This document shows positions 8,761-17,878 of a stretch of 25,143 bases of DNA, piece after piece. The notes under the pieces were generated by a model that worked only from the letters and a program-made list of their open reading frames with translations, had not been told where the DNA came from and made no database searches. Position numbers and translations under genes: made by a program. The DNA is from Nemertoderma westbladi. Its lineage: Eukaryota; Xenacoelomorpha; Nemertodermatida; Nemertodermatidae. Location of the stretch: NCBI GenBank assembly GCA_032718475.1, contig JAUCBJ010002185.1, positions 1 to 25,143 of the forward strand, written 5' to 3'. Each line of letters starts with the position of its first letter. The stretch's first letter is position 1.

Positions 8761-10165
8761 TTACCGAGCGGGTCCATAGGCATCTTCATTCCTCCTCTTT
8801 GAATAGTAGATCCACTTACGAACACAGGCCCCTGGAGGCCAGACAGCCGGATCTAGAGCAGACTCAATGAGATTGCTGGGGATAGAAACCCTGAAGCTAG
8901 CTAGCATTCTTGGAGTCCGCATTCAATATCTTCGTAACGCATTTCAGCAGAGTGATAATGTTGCTGGCGGCTAAATCATCTACAATATCTTGTGGAGTAG
9001 TTGCTATATCCATCCTGAATACAAAGACTTCGGTTGGGGCAGCTTTTGACTTGAACGATTTACTAGTAGATCCGTTACTCTGAGAGGTCCCGGATCTTCC
9101 TATCCCAACGATAAATTTAGGACGAGAACGACGCGGCTTGGGGAATTGAAACCCATCTTCGTCGACCTGTGGATACGACTGCGATACAGCACCTCCTGTC
9201 TCCGTAGCAGATGGTGAGTGTCTGGGACGTTTAGCACTGCCTGGCTCCCTCCCCCGATTGCTTCCATCAGTACCAGTAGCGGAAACTTCCCCTTGAAAAG
9301 GTGATCCACCGGGGATACCGCCCCGGTCTGGTAAAGATCTCCTTGAAAGTCTCGGTGAAACACGGCTGGATGTAGTACCTGTACCGGATACAACTTCGCG
9401 AAAAGAACGATTGGCCAATGGAGGGTTCATAGCCAATGGCGAGCGCGAACCTTGCGGCAGTAGCGAAGGAGGAGGGATACCTGCATTATGATGCGATGTG
9501 CCGAGTACCGGTGCCGGGTTCGCCTGAGTCTGAATCTGAGACTCCATTTTCTTAAATCGATCAATCAGAGATTTCTGAAGGTCGTCCAATTTCCTATCGA
9601 CCGTGGCGATTCTCTCTGTGATATCGATATCATTAGATAGAGAAGACTTACCGTTACCGGTAGGTAAACCGCTACGAGCCGCTACAGTAGGTAACTGTAG
9701 AACCTCCAACGCCTCTACAACGATAATTGGTAATTTACCTGAGACATCTAGTTCGTGGTATTTTTCTAGCAAGTCCCGCGTATTAGCAACTGCGGCGGAT
9801 CTGTCCTTCGTATCCTTCCGATTAATGCATTCGGAATCGCAACCAATAAAACAAAATAACAAAAGTTTAGCTGAATATATCTCCTCAGCGAGGCAATTCT
9901 TCACCAAAACTTCTACTGAGACTTCATCTGTCTGTGACGATGTACATTGAACTAGAGTAGCAAGACAATTGTTCATTATAACAGCAGTAGAAATACCGAT
10001 ACCGACACTAGCGATAGTTAACTGTTCACGGGCCGGTCCCGTTTGCGACTGGGAGGATGCAGTATCCATAGCCGCTTCATTCTCAATATCATTCCGAGGT
10101 GTGGAAAGCACACCCTGCAGTACGGGGTTAGCAGGAACGCCCCCACCAGGGTTAATGGTAGGCAT
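8761..10165 (-). pseudogene. ORF1 of element 1: RNA-binding protein, broken by a 4-base duplication
   Basis: The likely start is ATG 10165-10163 (MPTINPGGG); the frame is open for 40 more codons upstream, up to 10285. Visible parts are a serine/threonine/proline-rich N-terminus, a probable coiled coil around ITERIATVDRKLDDLQKSL, a basic S/G/R-rich stretch with KRPRHSPS, and a C-terminal RRM-like segment beginning EVFVFRMDIATTPQDIVDDL. The frame closes prematurely at 8899-8897 after SKNAS. One frame over, the expected end of such ORF1 proteins follows: FRVSIPSN, ALDPAVWPPGACVRKW, then a stop at 8763-8761. A tandem duplication of 4 bases (TAGC) at 8896-8905 accounts exactly for the shift. ORF1 proteins of this group bind and chaperone the element RNA. 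The lesion removes the last 45 or so residues. Confidence 0.82.
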
Positions 10166-10681
10166 ACGCAACAGTTCACAGTCTGACAGTGCAGTAATTT
10201 GCAGTTCTTGCAGTTTCAGTATTTCAGTACCGGTAGTACATACATAATACAGCAAAATAGTGCTATATATACTAATATGTATCAAAACTTAAAAATAGCT
10301 ACATAAAAAGTATTATAAAATGAACAATAATGCTTGATAGGGCCGTGGTGATGGAGACGTTTTAAAATTCTTTTCTAACAACAATTGTAAAGCGAAAATA
10401 CAAATCTTTTTAAATATAAGTATTATACAATATTCTATATATTAAATGGTGGTGTACATTAAGTATATTACCTTTAAAATTGACGTAACAACTTCGCTAG
10501 AATCGGGTTCCCAAAATAGTTAGGTCTTCAAGCTCACCATCTCCCAAATCCAACGGAATCTTCAAATTTCCAGCTACTGTAATTCTTCGTCTCGTGGCAA
10601 TCTTGTTTCGCAAATGGCAAAAGTCCTTTCTCATATTGCTATCGCTGCATTATTCTAGCGTTTCCAACTTTTGGATTTTTT

Positions 10682-10713
10682 GGATCTAACGCCTTACATA
10701 AGGCGGTAGATCC
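10682..10713. repeat. imperfect hairpin
   Basis: GGATCT, then CGCCTTA, pairs with TAAGGCG and AGATCC around a CA loop, with one unpaired step in each arm. It could fold in RNA or be an old palindromic insertion footprint. There is no T run marking it as a terminator, and no adjacent gene. Confidence 0.6.
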
Positions 10714-10815
10714 AGATAAAAGCAATCTTTCTCAAAACTAAATGTCACTATTAATCACAATATTTTTTAATTATTTTAGTAAAAGCACTCGTCGCCTCCA
10801 ACTCTCTTTAAGGTC

Positions 10816-10923
10816 ATTTTCATTGCCTAAATGTAACTTATTACTGCAGTGTTTTGAATCATAATAAATTTTCATTGCCTAACTAAATATAACTTATTAC
10901 TGCAATGTTTTGAATCATAAAAA
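10816..10923 (+). repeat. two-copy tandem repeat of about 52-56 bp
   Basis: Both copies begin ATTTTCATTGCCTAA and contain AACTTATTACTGCA and TGTTTTGAATCATAA. The second copy carries a 4-base CTAA insertion. The copies are adjacent and otherwise differ at few positions, so the duplication is fairly recent. Confidence 0.8.
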
Positions 10924-11325
10924 CATAATATTCTAGAATGTTTAATGTTGTTGCTAACACATTCTCTACATAGATTAACATTTTTTTGGTAATTTTGTTA
11001 TGATTTTATCCTCCAAACAAACGGCAATAAAAAAAATTGCTCAACCTTTCCCAAAGTCTTTATAGCGAAAATTTATTGTTATAATGTTGAACAACATCAT
11101 GAGCAAATAAAATTGCAGTCATATACTGGAGAACGGTTCGTCAGTAAAATGTACCAAGCGTCTACTCGACTAAAAGGTTTATTCTTTTAAAATTTGTTAA
11201 AAATAGCAATATACAGGTGGAGCAATAAGTTTAAAATTAATTAAAAAAATTTTACAATTAGTTGGAATGAAATACGATTCAGTACGAATATCAAAGTCTC
11301 ATGGCTGTGGTGAACCAATTTTCTT

Positions 11326-12535
11326 TTAATGATATGGGTGGCTGGCCAGTTCTGTCAGAGAGGGGCAGCAATCGCAGTTGCGAGCGTGGTATCTGTCCAC
11401 GGCTGAGTTCTTACAATATTTACAAATACATTGCGATGACAGCTCGTGGAAAGGGGTGCAGGTCAAGCAGATGAGGTAGTGAAACCCATGGGCGGTTGCC
11501 CTGGTGACAGTGTGCCGGTTTCTCTGCTGTGAGGATTTCCAACTCGAAGTTGTGAAGGCTGGGCCCCTTGTGTAACCCTGCCGGTTGAAGTTTTCTGTGC
11601 GTTCGGTTCGGTAAGAGCGATATTGGTCTAATGCTGTAGGGTTGAATAGCGTGGGGTTTACGATAAGGAGGGTCGGTTGCAAGGTTATGCCAAGATAATT
11701 CGTATTCATTGCAGATGAGAACTTCTTTTCCCCCGTAGTAGAATTTATCGTTAATACACAGCCGGCCACCTTTACGGAACTTCATTATTTTTGTTTTAGA
11801 GAGGTTCACTTCCATTGAATTATTTATACACCATTCTTCTAGGACATCAAGACCGCGTTGGATAACTTGTGGATTCGAAGAATAAAAGGCTAGATCGTCC
11901 GCAAAGAATATGAATCAATTGCACGGAGTGCAGTTGCGAGGCTGGTAATAAAAATTATGAAGCAAGTTGGGGAGAATGAGTCTCCTTGCAGAATTCCTCG
12001 CAACTGTGTGATCGGTTTTGATAGGCTGAAACCGTCGGATATTTTTATTGTATTTGTTAATAATGCCTTAATGAAGCCGAATAATTTCCCCTTTATTTCG
12101 AAATCGTTATATACTGCCAAGGAGCAAGGCTCGGTTCACTAGGTCGAATGCCTTTTTAAAATCAACAAAGGCTACATACATTACACGGTCTTCTTTTGAG
12201 TGAAGGGCTTTGTTAATATCTGAGACAAGTTTCCTTATTGCTTGCATATTTGATCTCCCTGGTATAAGTCCATATTGCTCATCTGGGAACAGGTGGGATA
12301 TGTTCCGTTGAACCCGTTTGTTTAGTATGGAGGTTAATAATTTTAGGAAAACACAGATAAGAGCGATACCTCTATAGTTATTTGGGTCCATCAGGCTCCC
12401 TTTCCCCTTGTATATAGCCTTGATGATGCTACATGTCCATGACAGTGGGATTGCGCCCATGTTTAGGCAGAAGTTGAAAAGGAGAGTTGTTACACATTTA
12501 TTAGCGGGATGATAACTATCCCTAATGCTGGGCTA
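11326..12535 (-). pseudogene. element 2: non-LTR reverse transcriptase, C-terminal piece
   Basis: On the minus strand the order is LLFNFCLNMGAIPLSWT, NNYRGIALI, FPDEQYGLIPGRS, VAFVDFKKAFDLVNRALLL, then a frame change near 12115 to FEIKGKLFGFIKALL and QLRGILQGDSFSP, another change near 11910, then FADD (catalytic, 11894-11905) and EEWCINNSMEVNLSKTKIM, and a third change near 11690 into NYLGITLQPTL. A Cys/His-rich tail (CICKYC, RYHARNC) ends at 11326, like the terminal zinc-knuckle region of several CR1/Jockey-group ORF2 proteins. At least three frameshifts make it inactive. Its upstream sequence stops near 12535 at the palindrome-bearing segment. It is from a different family than element 1 (FADD rather than YADD, different flanking motifs). 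Confidence 0.82.
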
Positions 12536-12546
12536 CGGACAAAAAA

Positions 12547-12572
12547 GTTATTTTGCCCTAGGGCAAAATAAC
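12547..12572. repeat. perfect 26-bp palindrome
   Basis: GTTATTTTGCCC, TA, then the exact reverse complement. It lies at the left edge of the segment inserted in element 2 and shares its half-site with the palindromes near 14.3-14.6 kb. Confidence 0.9.
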
Positions 12573-12717
12573 CATGTTATTCCCTCTTAGTAGTTAAGTG
12601 TTTATCGTGACACCACATACTGACATACAAACATAGGAACCGGTAATGCTGCTGTACTCGTCTTAGGTCTGTTGTGTGTCACATCAGGTGTAAATCAGGT
12701 ATTCAGACCACCAACTA

Positions 12718-12781
12718 GTTTTGTACTTCATGTTTCATTATTACTGGGCGTTTTGTATTTCATGTTTCATTATTATTGGGC
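12718..12781 (+). repeat. two-copy 32-bp tandem repeat
   Basis: Each unit begins GTTTTGTAYTTCATG and ends ATTATTAYTGGGC. The copies at 12718-12749 and 12750-12781 differ only at two C/T positions. Confidence 0.9.
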
Positions 12782-13864
12782 TGTGCTCCACTAGACAGCA
12801 AGGCCTATTTATGTCTCATTAATCACCTCATTGTCATGCTCATACTGACGACTTATACTGACGGCACTGACCTATGACTAAACTTTCAATTTCCATGGCA
12901 AATTAAGAGGTACCGGTATAGTAGGCCTACATAGTGTCACAGTCCAGAGTTGCTCCGTACCAGGTCTGCAGCCTGCAGCCCTGCAGGTAGGTCTAGTTTG
13001 GCCTGTATTTATATAGGCTGCAAGGTACCGTACTAGGCAGGTAGTGAGGCGTTTCTCCAGTTCCTTCCTCCTAAATGTTAAAAAAAGATATCTAAGAATG
13101 TCGTTTAAATACGTTCGCCCCTTTCTGCCTTTTCCTTTTTAATACAGACATTGAAACGTTTTAATATTAAAGTAAAGTAAAAAAAAGTATTAACCGGTCT
13201 TCTAAGCGGAATGTATGGTGTTCAAGCCCCAGAACAGCCAAATTGTTGCTAGCTTCCAGTTGTACTGTAGGCTAATGGCAACCTGTCATGAGTTAAGGAG
13301 TAAAGAATATGGTTAGATAACCAGAGTACTCGACCTTGGGAGTAGTGTGGTGCCTTCCCTGCGTTACAGATAATAGCCAAGAGAATGGAGCCTTTGGGTT
13401 GTTGCCTTGTGTGTTTCTTCTTACACGTTTAAATATAACTTTACTTTACTTCTATGCAGTTCTTAGCCAAAACTACATTTTCTAGACCATACTTTGATAT
13501 AGTGGAGCGGAGGTAGGTGTTGGTCGACTCTAAGTGACATCATTCTTTTAAAACTGGCATAACAACCCGTTACTATGGGAATATTAATATTATTCTTATA
13601 ATGTTACTATTTAGTTAACTTAAATATAGCTCAAAATGTGGAGAAAAAGAAGTACCTACTTTTTTTCCCTAGGGAATAATAGTTAATCATACAGTAGGCC
13701 TAGGATTGCATTGAACTTACTTTTCCCGGCGAAAAATGTAAATGGGAAAATATTTTTCGTGGAATTTCTTAAACTTTATTACATGTGTTGAAAGAGCATC
13801 TAAATAGAAAATGTTTGTAGCTTTCCACGTAGTTTGAGCAAAATCCGAAACTCAATAGTATGTA

Positions 13865-13889
13865 ATATATATATATATATATATATATT
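13865..13889. repeat. (TA)n microsatellite
   Basis: About twelve uninterrupted AT units within an AT-rich stretch. The rest of the surrounding kilobase shows no gene. Confidence 0.9.
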
Positions 13890-14310
13890 CATAAACATAT
13901 AATATATATTCTTAATAACATCATATATTCCAAAACCATTAAATTAATTAACATTTTCCTAAGTACTAAATAATTATTTATACTAATAAATGTATTTAAT
14001 GTGAACGATATACACCCCCCCTTCTGTGGCTAGTGGATACATGACATGTCCACCAAAAATACTATTCAATTAATTCAGCCAATTTAGTTATATATCCAAT
14101 TTGAAGTTTATGCAAAGTTACTCCTAGCGGCCAATGTAAGAAAATAGGAATTTTAGAATGTAAACCATTTAAATAAGTTTGACATCAATTTTCACTAACA
14201 AATTCAGGTGCTTTTTTGATGATCGAATCTTACGGCGATTGGATGAATTAAGCATAGAGCTATACAACACACATGACACAGTAGGCCTAATATTTTACCT
14301 TTGGAGCTTG

Positions 14311-14342
14311 GGTGTTATTATTCCCTTGGGCAAAATAACACC
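14311..14342. repeat. imperfect 32-bp palindrome
   Basis: GGTGTTATT at the left pairs with AATAACACC at the right, with a TTCCCTTGGGCAAA centre that pairs except for two mismatches. It belongs to the same motif series as 12547-12572. Confidence 0.8.
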
Positions 14343-14542
14343 TATGCAATTAATGAATTAAAGTGAAACACAACGAAAATTTTCCAATGCCCTTGGGCAA
14401 AATCAATATAAACACCCCCAAAACTTTCCAAGCCCCATTTTGTAAACTCTCCCCCCAAACAATGCCATTTTAGAATCTGTAAATAGTTGTTAAGGGATAA
14501 AAATAATCGAAATGCATACCACAGTACATGTGTAACAACTTA

Positions 14543-14675
14543 CTTATTCCCCATAAGTTAGTTATTTTCCCAGTTATTTAACCCTTGGGCAGGAACACCC
14601 TCGGGCTTCGCCCTCGGGTTGTTTCCTGCCCGCGGGTTAAATAACTGGGAAAATAACTAACTTCTGGGGAATAAG
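14543..14675. repeat. long hairpin with arms of about 47 bases
   Basis: The left arm (about 14543-14589) starts CTTATTCCCC and contains GTTAGTTATTTTCCCAG. The right arm (about 14627-14675) is its reverse complement with three base differences and small indels near the loop. The GC-rich loop contains CTCGGGCTTCGCCCTCGGG. The right arm directly abuts the element 2 coding sequence. Confidence 0.85.
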
Positions 14676-16029
14676 CATAGTTATAATTGTAATTAGGAGG
14701 GGACCTGCAGCTTTTAAATGTTCGTAAAATATTCCATCTGGGCCGCAGGCTTTCTTTGATGCAGAGTTCTGTATAGCATCGCTTACCTTTTGTTCTCTGA
14801 TTGGCTCATTGTACCAATCTTCAACAGATTTCTCCTGTTCAGATGGCGAAGGTGGGGTGCTGCTTCCGGGAGGGTCCAGTCTTACACCCAATAAATTGTC
14901 GAAGTGGGTCCTCAGAGTTGCTGGTTCTATGGGGATTGATTTCGCCAGTTTCCCCTCTTTGAAGATCATCCAAGGTTTGATCTCCGCCTGTTTTAAGTTT
15001 TCGAGTAGCATTTCTTCCTCATACGCTATTTTCTTGTTTTTCAGTAAGGCTTTATATTTCTTCCTATTCGCCCAGTACAGGTCATTGTTAGCAGGCGAGT
15101 TTTGGCGGTTGGCCATCATCTCAAGTAGTTGGTGCTTGCAAGTCCTGCACTCGTCATCGAACCATGGTTTATTGTGGTGGTCTGAGACTTTATTGGGGGG
15201 GCATGACGCAGAGTTTATTGTTTCTGTTAGGTGTGCTGTCGCTGCGTCAATGTCTTCCTTTTCTAAGAAGAATTCGATCATGACTTCATTAAGTTCCTGC
15301 TCAAAGCGGTTAAGGTTCAGAGTCCTACTACTTCGAAAAACAGGTTCTGGGTTACATTCACCATTTTCTTTGAAGTACTCCATTGATAGATGCATTTTCT
15401 GGTGCTTCCTGATAGGATTGCTCTCTAAGCTGACCGTGATGTTTGTGCATCGGTGGGAAGTGGGGTTTCTTATATAGAGAAGATCTATAGTACTCTCGCC
15501 CTGGGGAGAGATATATGTCTTTAATTTCGGATTATTGAGTAACTCGAACCCAATATCTTGGAGTGATTCTGTCAGGTCGTTTCCCCTATCCCCCGAATCG
15601 ATTCGACAGTTGAAATCCCCACCAAGAGTTATTGTGTCATCAGCATCTGTGTATGTTAGTGATTCGTTTATTGCAAATATTACTTCTTCTACAGGAGTGT
15701 CGGGGGTAAAATAGAAGACAATATAAATTCCAGCCATTGTCTTAATTGCCATGTATTCATTTGTTTTGATAAGTAGTTGAGGATCTAATTTTGGAACAGC
15801 TAGGACAATTAGACCTCCAGATGGGGAGGCCATATTGATTCTTTTTTGCTGGTTGGACGAAAGGTTTATATGGGGCGCTGCAAATATTTTCTTCTACTTG
15901 AAACGTTTCGGTTAGTAATAGTATGTCAGAGTTACTAAATAGTTCTTTAGGGTTTAGATTTGTTTGTAGGTAGTTCCATCCTTCCACATTCCACAGCGAA
16001 ACATTGATTTTACTTTTAGAGTTTGGTTG
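14664..16029 (-). pseudogene. element 2: endonuclease and start of reverse transcriptase
   Basis: Reading on the minus strand begins KINVSLWNVEGWNYLQ (endonuclease start), then SDILLLTETFQ with the catalytic glutamate. A frameshift at about 15815-15830 moves the frame to SGGLIVLAVPKL, followed by GGDFNCRID, STIDLLYI, and KHQKMHLSM in place of the usual SDH-type histidine motif. A linker rich in basic and acidic residues leads into SASKKACGPDGIFYEHLKA, the start of the RT domain, ending ITIITML at 14676, where codons run into the hairpin arm. The endonuclease would nick the target during retrotransposition. The frameshift and the loss of the downstream RT make it inactive. Confidence 0.8.
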
Positions 16030-16208
16030 TCAATCCGCTCCGTTACCATCTACACGAGGGGCTGTCGCCGTCACATGTTGGGTTTCCTGGCGGTGGCGGT
16101 GTTGTACCCGCGGGCGTAGGCCAAATGATTCTCTCTCGGCGTTGGTCAATTTGTAGTTTTTAACTGTTATTCCCTCTTCCCAGATCTCGGGGTTCATATA
16201 ATCATTTG
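16030..16208 (-). pseudogene. element 2: ORF1 C-terminal remnant
   Basis: The minus strand reads MNPEIWEEGITVKNYKLTNA, then a basic tail, to a TGA at 16032-16030. An NPEIWxEG-type sequence followed by a short basic tail is the usual C-terminus of ORF1 RNA-binding proteins in this retrotransposon group. It sits immediately upstream of the ORF2 endonuclease, as expected. Similarity ends at about 16208, so the copy is 5' truncated there. Confidence 0.72.
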
Positions 16209-16264
16209 TCTATGTTCCTGGTCACATATAACGTGGAAAGAACGATACACCGATTCGGGGTGTA

Positions 16265-16305
16265 CTGTAGTTTTATAGTATCGACAATTAAACTATAACT
16301 AATAT
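16265..16305 (-). repeat. long-range inverted repeat, arm 2 (41 bp)
   Basis: Reverse complement of 1270-1310 with 39 of 41 positions identical. It lies about 57 bases beyond the 5' truncation point of element 2. Nothing in the flanks is shared. Confidence 0.85.
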
Positions 16306-16361
16306 ATTTTAATTTACATTTATTTTATTATTTATTACATTTATTATTTAATTATTTTACA

Positions 16362-16555
16362 CACTATAACGAGTGTCCGCTTTCGAATGATCAATATTAT
16401 GAATTCGTGTTACCATAGCAACAAGTTATTACGTGTCTCATTGTAAGAACGAACAAACCTATTGTCATGGGAAAAACACATACCCCCACTATATCGAGTA
16501 TGAGCTTGCGAATGGTCAGCATACTTAATTCCAGTTGCCATAGCAATGGTTGTTT
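16362..16555 (+). repeat. diverged direct duplication carrying X-box-like motifs
   Basis: 16362-16430 and 16487-16555 align along their length: both start CACTATA, then CGAGT, then CGAATG, TCA, AATTC, and end in a GTTRCCATAGCAAY motif. The first copy has GTTACCATAGCAAC (16409-16422), the second GTTGCCATAGCAAT (16534-16547). Both fit the RFX X-box pattern. About 56 bases separate the copies. The flanks to 16830 are AT-rich without a gene. Confidence 0.65.
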
Positions 16556-16837
16556 CGCAAAATGACTACAAAAACTTTGTTATATTGTAGTTTCTAACAC
16601 GCACAGTATTGGTGCCGGTTTGTTTGGTAATAGATATTTATTTAAATATTAAATACACTGTCAAATGTCATTATCATTTTAGCCCGGCCAATTAATGCGT
16701 TCACCTATAAATAATTGTAAGACAAGGCATTAAAATGATGAAGTAATACATTCTCTGCAATTATAATTATATAAAATTTTAGCCAATTTATTAAAATGTT
16801 CTCTTATTGTTTTATTAAATAGGAATTATTATTATTA

Positions 16838-17398
16838 TTAATAAATATGTGAAGCTGATTCCGTGAATAAATAGTTGTGTAAAGCAATCATGCACCGCAC
16901 TATTGAGACTGTATTATATGGTGCATTAGGTATTGTTGTAAGTAAAAGGCGAAAACGAGAGACCATCTTACTGAAAGCATTTTCTACTACCCTTCGTGTT
17001 CTACATAATCTGTAATTATATATGCGTTCTTGTTCGATATCGGTAGTTCTTGCCTTGCGTAACGTTTCATTATGCCCGAGTTTAATGCAAGAACATAATC
17101 TCCAACAAAGTGGGTGGCAATCCTTCAGTAATTGGGGCAGGTTCCGGAATAGATCCATCTCTGGCCTCTAAAAGATGTTTAATATGTGATTGATTGAAAA
17201 TGGATGCGTCTCCCACTGATCCTGGCTTACCTAAATCGTAGGCTATTATTCTTCCTGCATCAACTGCGACAAGTAGTATGATTGAGAAATACTTTTTGAA
17301 ATTAAAGTATTCACTTCCAGATCCATTTGGCTTTATAATTTTAATGTGCTTTCCATCAACTACACCTAAACAGTGAGGAAATAAATATCCCTTAAACT
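16838..17398 (-). pseudogene. PIF/Harbinger transposase, C-terminal half
   Basis: The minus strand reads YLFPHCLGVVDGKHI (first catalytic Asp, 17346-17360), YFNFKKYFSIILLVAVDA, then GKPGSVGDASIF with the second Asp, up to LPPT. The frame then breaks: GDYVLALNSGIMKRYARQ is in a second frame, and IYNYRLCRTRRVVENAF, containing the catalytic Glu, is in a third, followed by LHNYLF and a stop at 16838. This motif series is diagnostic of the DDE domain of PIF/Harbinger (HARBI1-like) transposases. At least two frameshifts inactivate it. The N-terminal half is absent: similarity stops exactly at the left end of the 3.6-kb transposon. Confidence 0.82.
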
Positions 17399-17401
17399 TT
17401 T
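17395..17401. repeat. possible target-site duplication, left copy
   Basis: AACTTTT directly precedes the left inverted repeat and recurs directly after the right one at 21045-21051. If the inverted repeat is extended by one or two bases, the duplication would be 5 or 3 bp. The right flank is itself rich in AACTTTT, so chance is not excluded. Confidence 0.5.
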
Positions 17402-17419
17402 ATATGGGCAATTCCATAG
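17402..17419 (+). repeat. left terminal inverted repeat
   Basis: ATATGGGCAATTCCATAG; 16 of 18 positions match the reverse complement of 21027-21044. The first copy of the 15-bp internal motif overlaps its last base. Confidence 0.75.
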
Positions 17420-17832
17420 TGTCGGACGTTACAACATTTTTAAAAATGATCATGTTTTCAGTTAATATATTTTAAGAAAGTAATTTTCAGAGATCGTATT
17501 AGCATTTGAAATTGAGGAAATTTATCGAAGTGTTGGACTGTTATATAGTCACTACTGAATATTGCGTGCCTGTATAAGCATTTGGATTTCAAAAAAAGGT
17601 GTCGGACGTTACCCAAAAAGGACACAATTTTTTGCTAGATTTTTATATTGCTTCTTAAATGATGCCGATTGGAGCTATAAAGGCGATGTGCCACTGGAAA
17701 CAAAAACAAACCTTCTTTTTTTTAAGATTGTGGGGTCTGCTACTTCAAATGGGAACCACAAACAATGTAAACTACAATGTAAGCGATGAGGAATGGTGTC
17801 GGACGTTACAGACACTGGTGTCGGACGTTACA
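17419..17832 (+). repeat. subterminal motif array, 3' side of the gene (4 copies)
   Basis: GTGTCGGACGTTACA occurs at 17419-17433, 17796-17810 and 17818-17832, and a copy with a final C instead of A at 17599-17613. All are in the same orientation. The last two are 22 bases apart. Repeated subterminal motifs of this size are commonly transposase binding sites (known for Ac and Spm); here that role is inferred. Apart from these copies, 17434-17878 holds no gene. Confidence 0.9.
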
Positions 17833-17878
17833 AATTTAGATATTATCTACAGTTGTTCTATGTATAAGTCCCTTTATT

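Larger units (their letters stand above)
5332..10285 (-). mobile_element. element 1: nearly intact CR1/Jockey-group non-LTR retrotransposon
   Basis: The unit contains ORF1 (coiled coil plus RRM-like C-terminus), a 15-base gap, ORF2 (endonuclease plus RT), about 330 bases of 3' UTR and an (AAAT)n tail. No LTRs are present. The 5' end cannot be placed; ORF1 is open to 10285 and the 5' UTR may extend further. No convincing target-site duplication was found. Only one coding lesion is visible, so insertion was probably recent relative to neighbouring relics. The clade is given broadly because no alignment was run. Confidence 0.85.
10286..11325. other. gene-free stretch between the two non-LTR elements
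   Basis: No coding region is visible. The proximal part may hold the 5' UTR of element 1 and the distal part the 3' UTR of element 2, but I cannot place either boundary. It contains an imperfect hairpin at 10682-10713 and a two-copy tandem repeat at 10816-10923. Confidence 0.5.
12536..14675. mobile_element. about 2.1-kb palindrome-rich segment between the element 2 pieces
   Basis: It replaces the region where element 2 should run continuously. It has no supported gene. Four palindromes share the core GGGCAAAATAAC or a close variant: 12547-12572 (perfect, 26 bp), 13669-13680 (TTCCCTAGGGAA), 14311-14342 (imperfect, 32 bp) and the long hairpin at 14543-14675. A further GCCCTTGGGCAAAAT lies near 14390. 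The outer boundaries coincide with the loss of RT coding similarity on both sides. It looks like a fold-back or MITE-type non-autonomous insertion, possibly composite, but I see no target-site duplication and cannot assign a superfamily. Confidence 0.5.

Noticed and set aside
13165-13455. Possible tRNA-derived SINE or MITE: TAAAGTAAAGTAAA on the left, TTTACTTTACTT on the right, and a B-box-like GTGTTCAAGCCCC at 13218-13230.
   Set aside because: No A box or tRNA fold could be matched, the B-box differs from consensus at several positions, and the inverted ends are simple-sequence. Kept only as a note.
14809-15477. 222-residue plus-strand open frame opposite the element 2 endonuclease.
   Set aside because: It is the antisense of a clearly recognised retrotransposon coding region and shows no protein motifs of its own.
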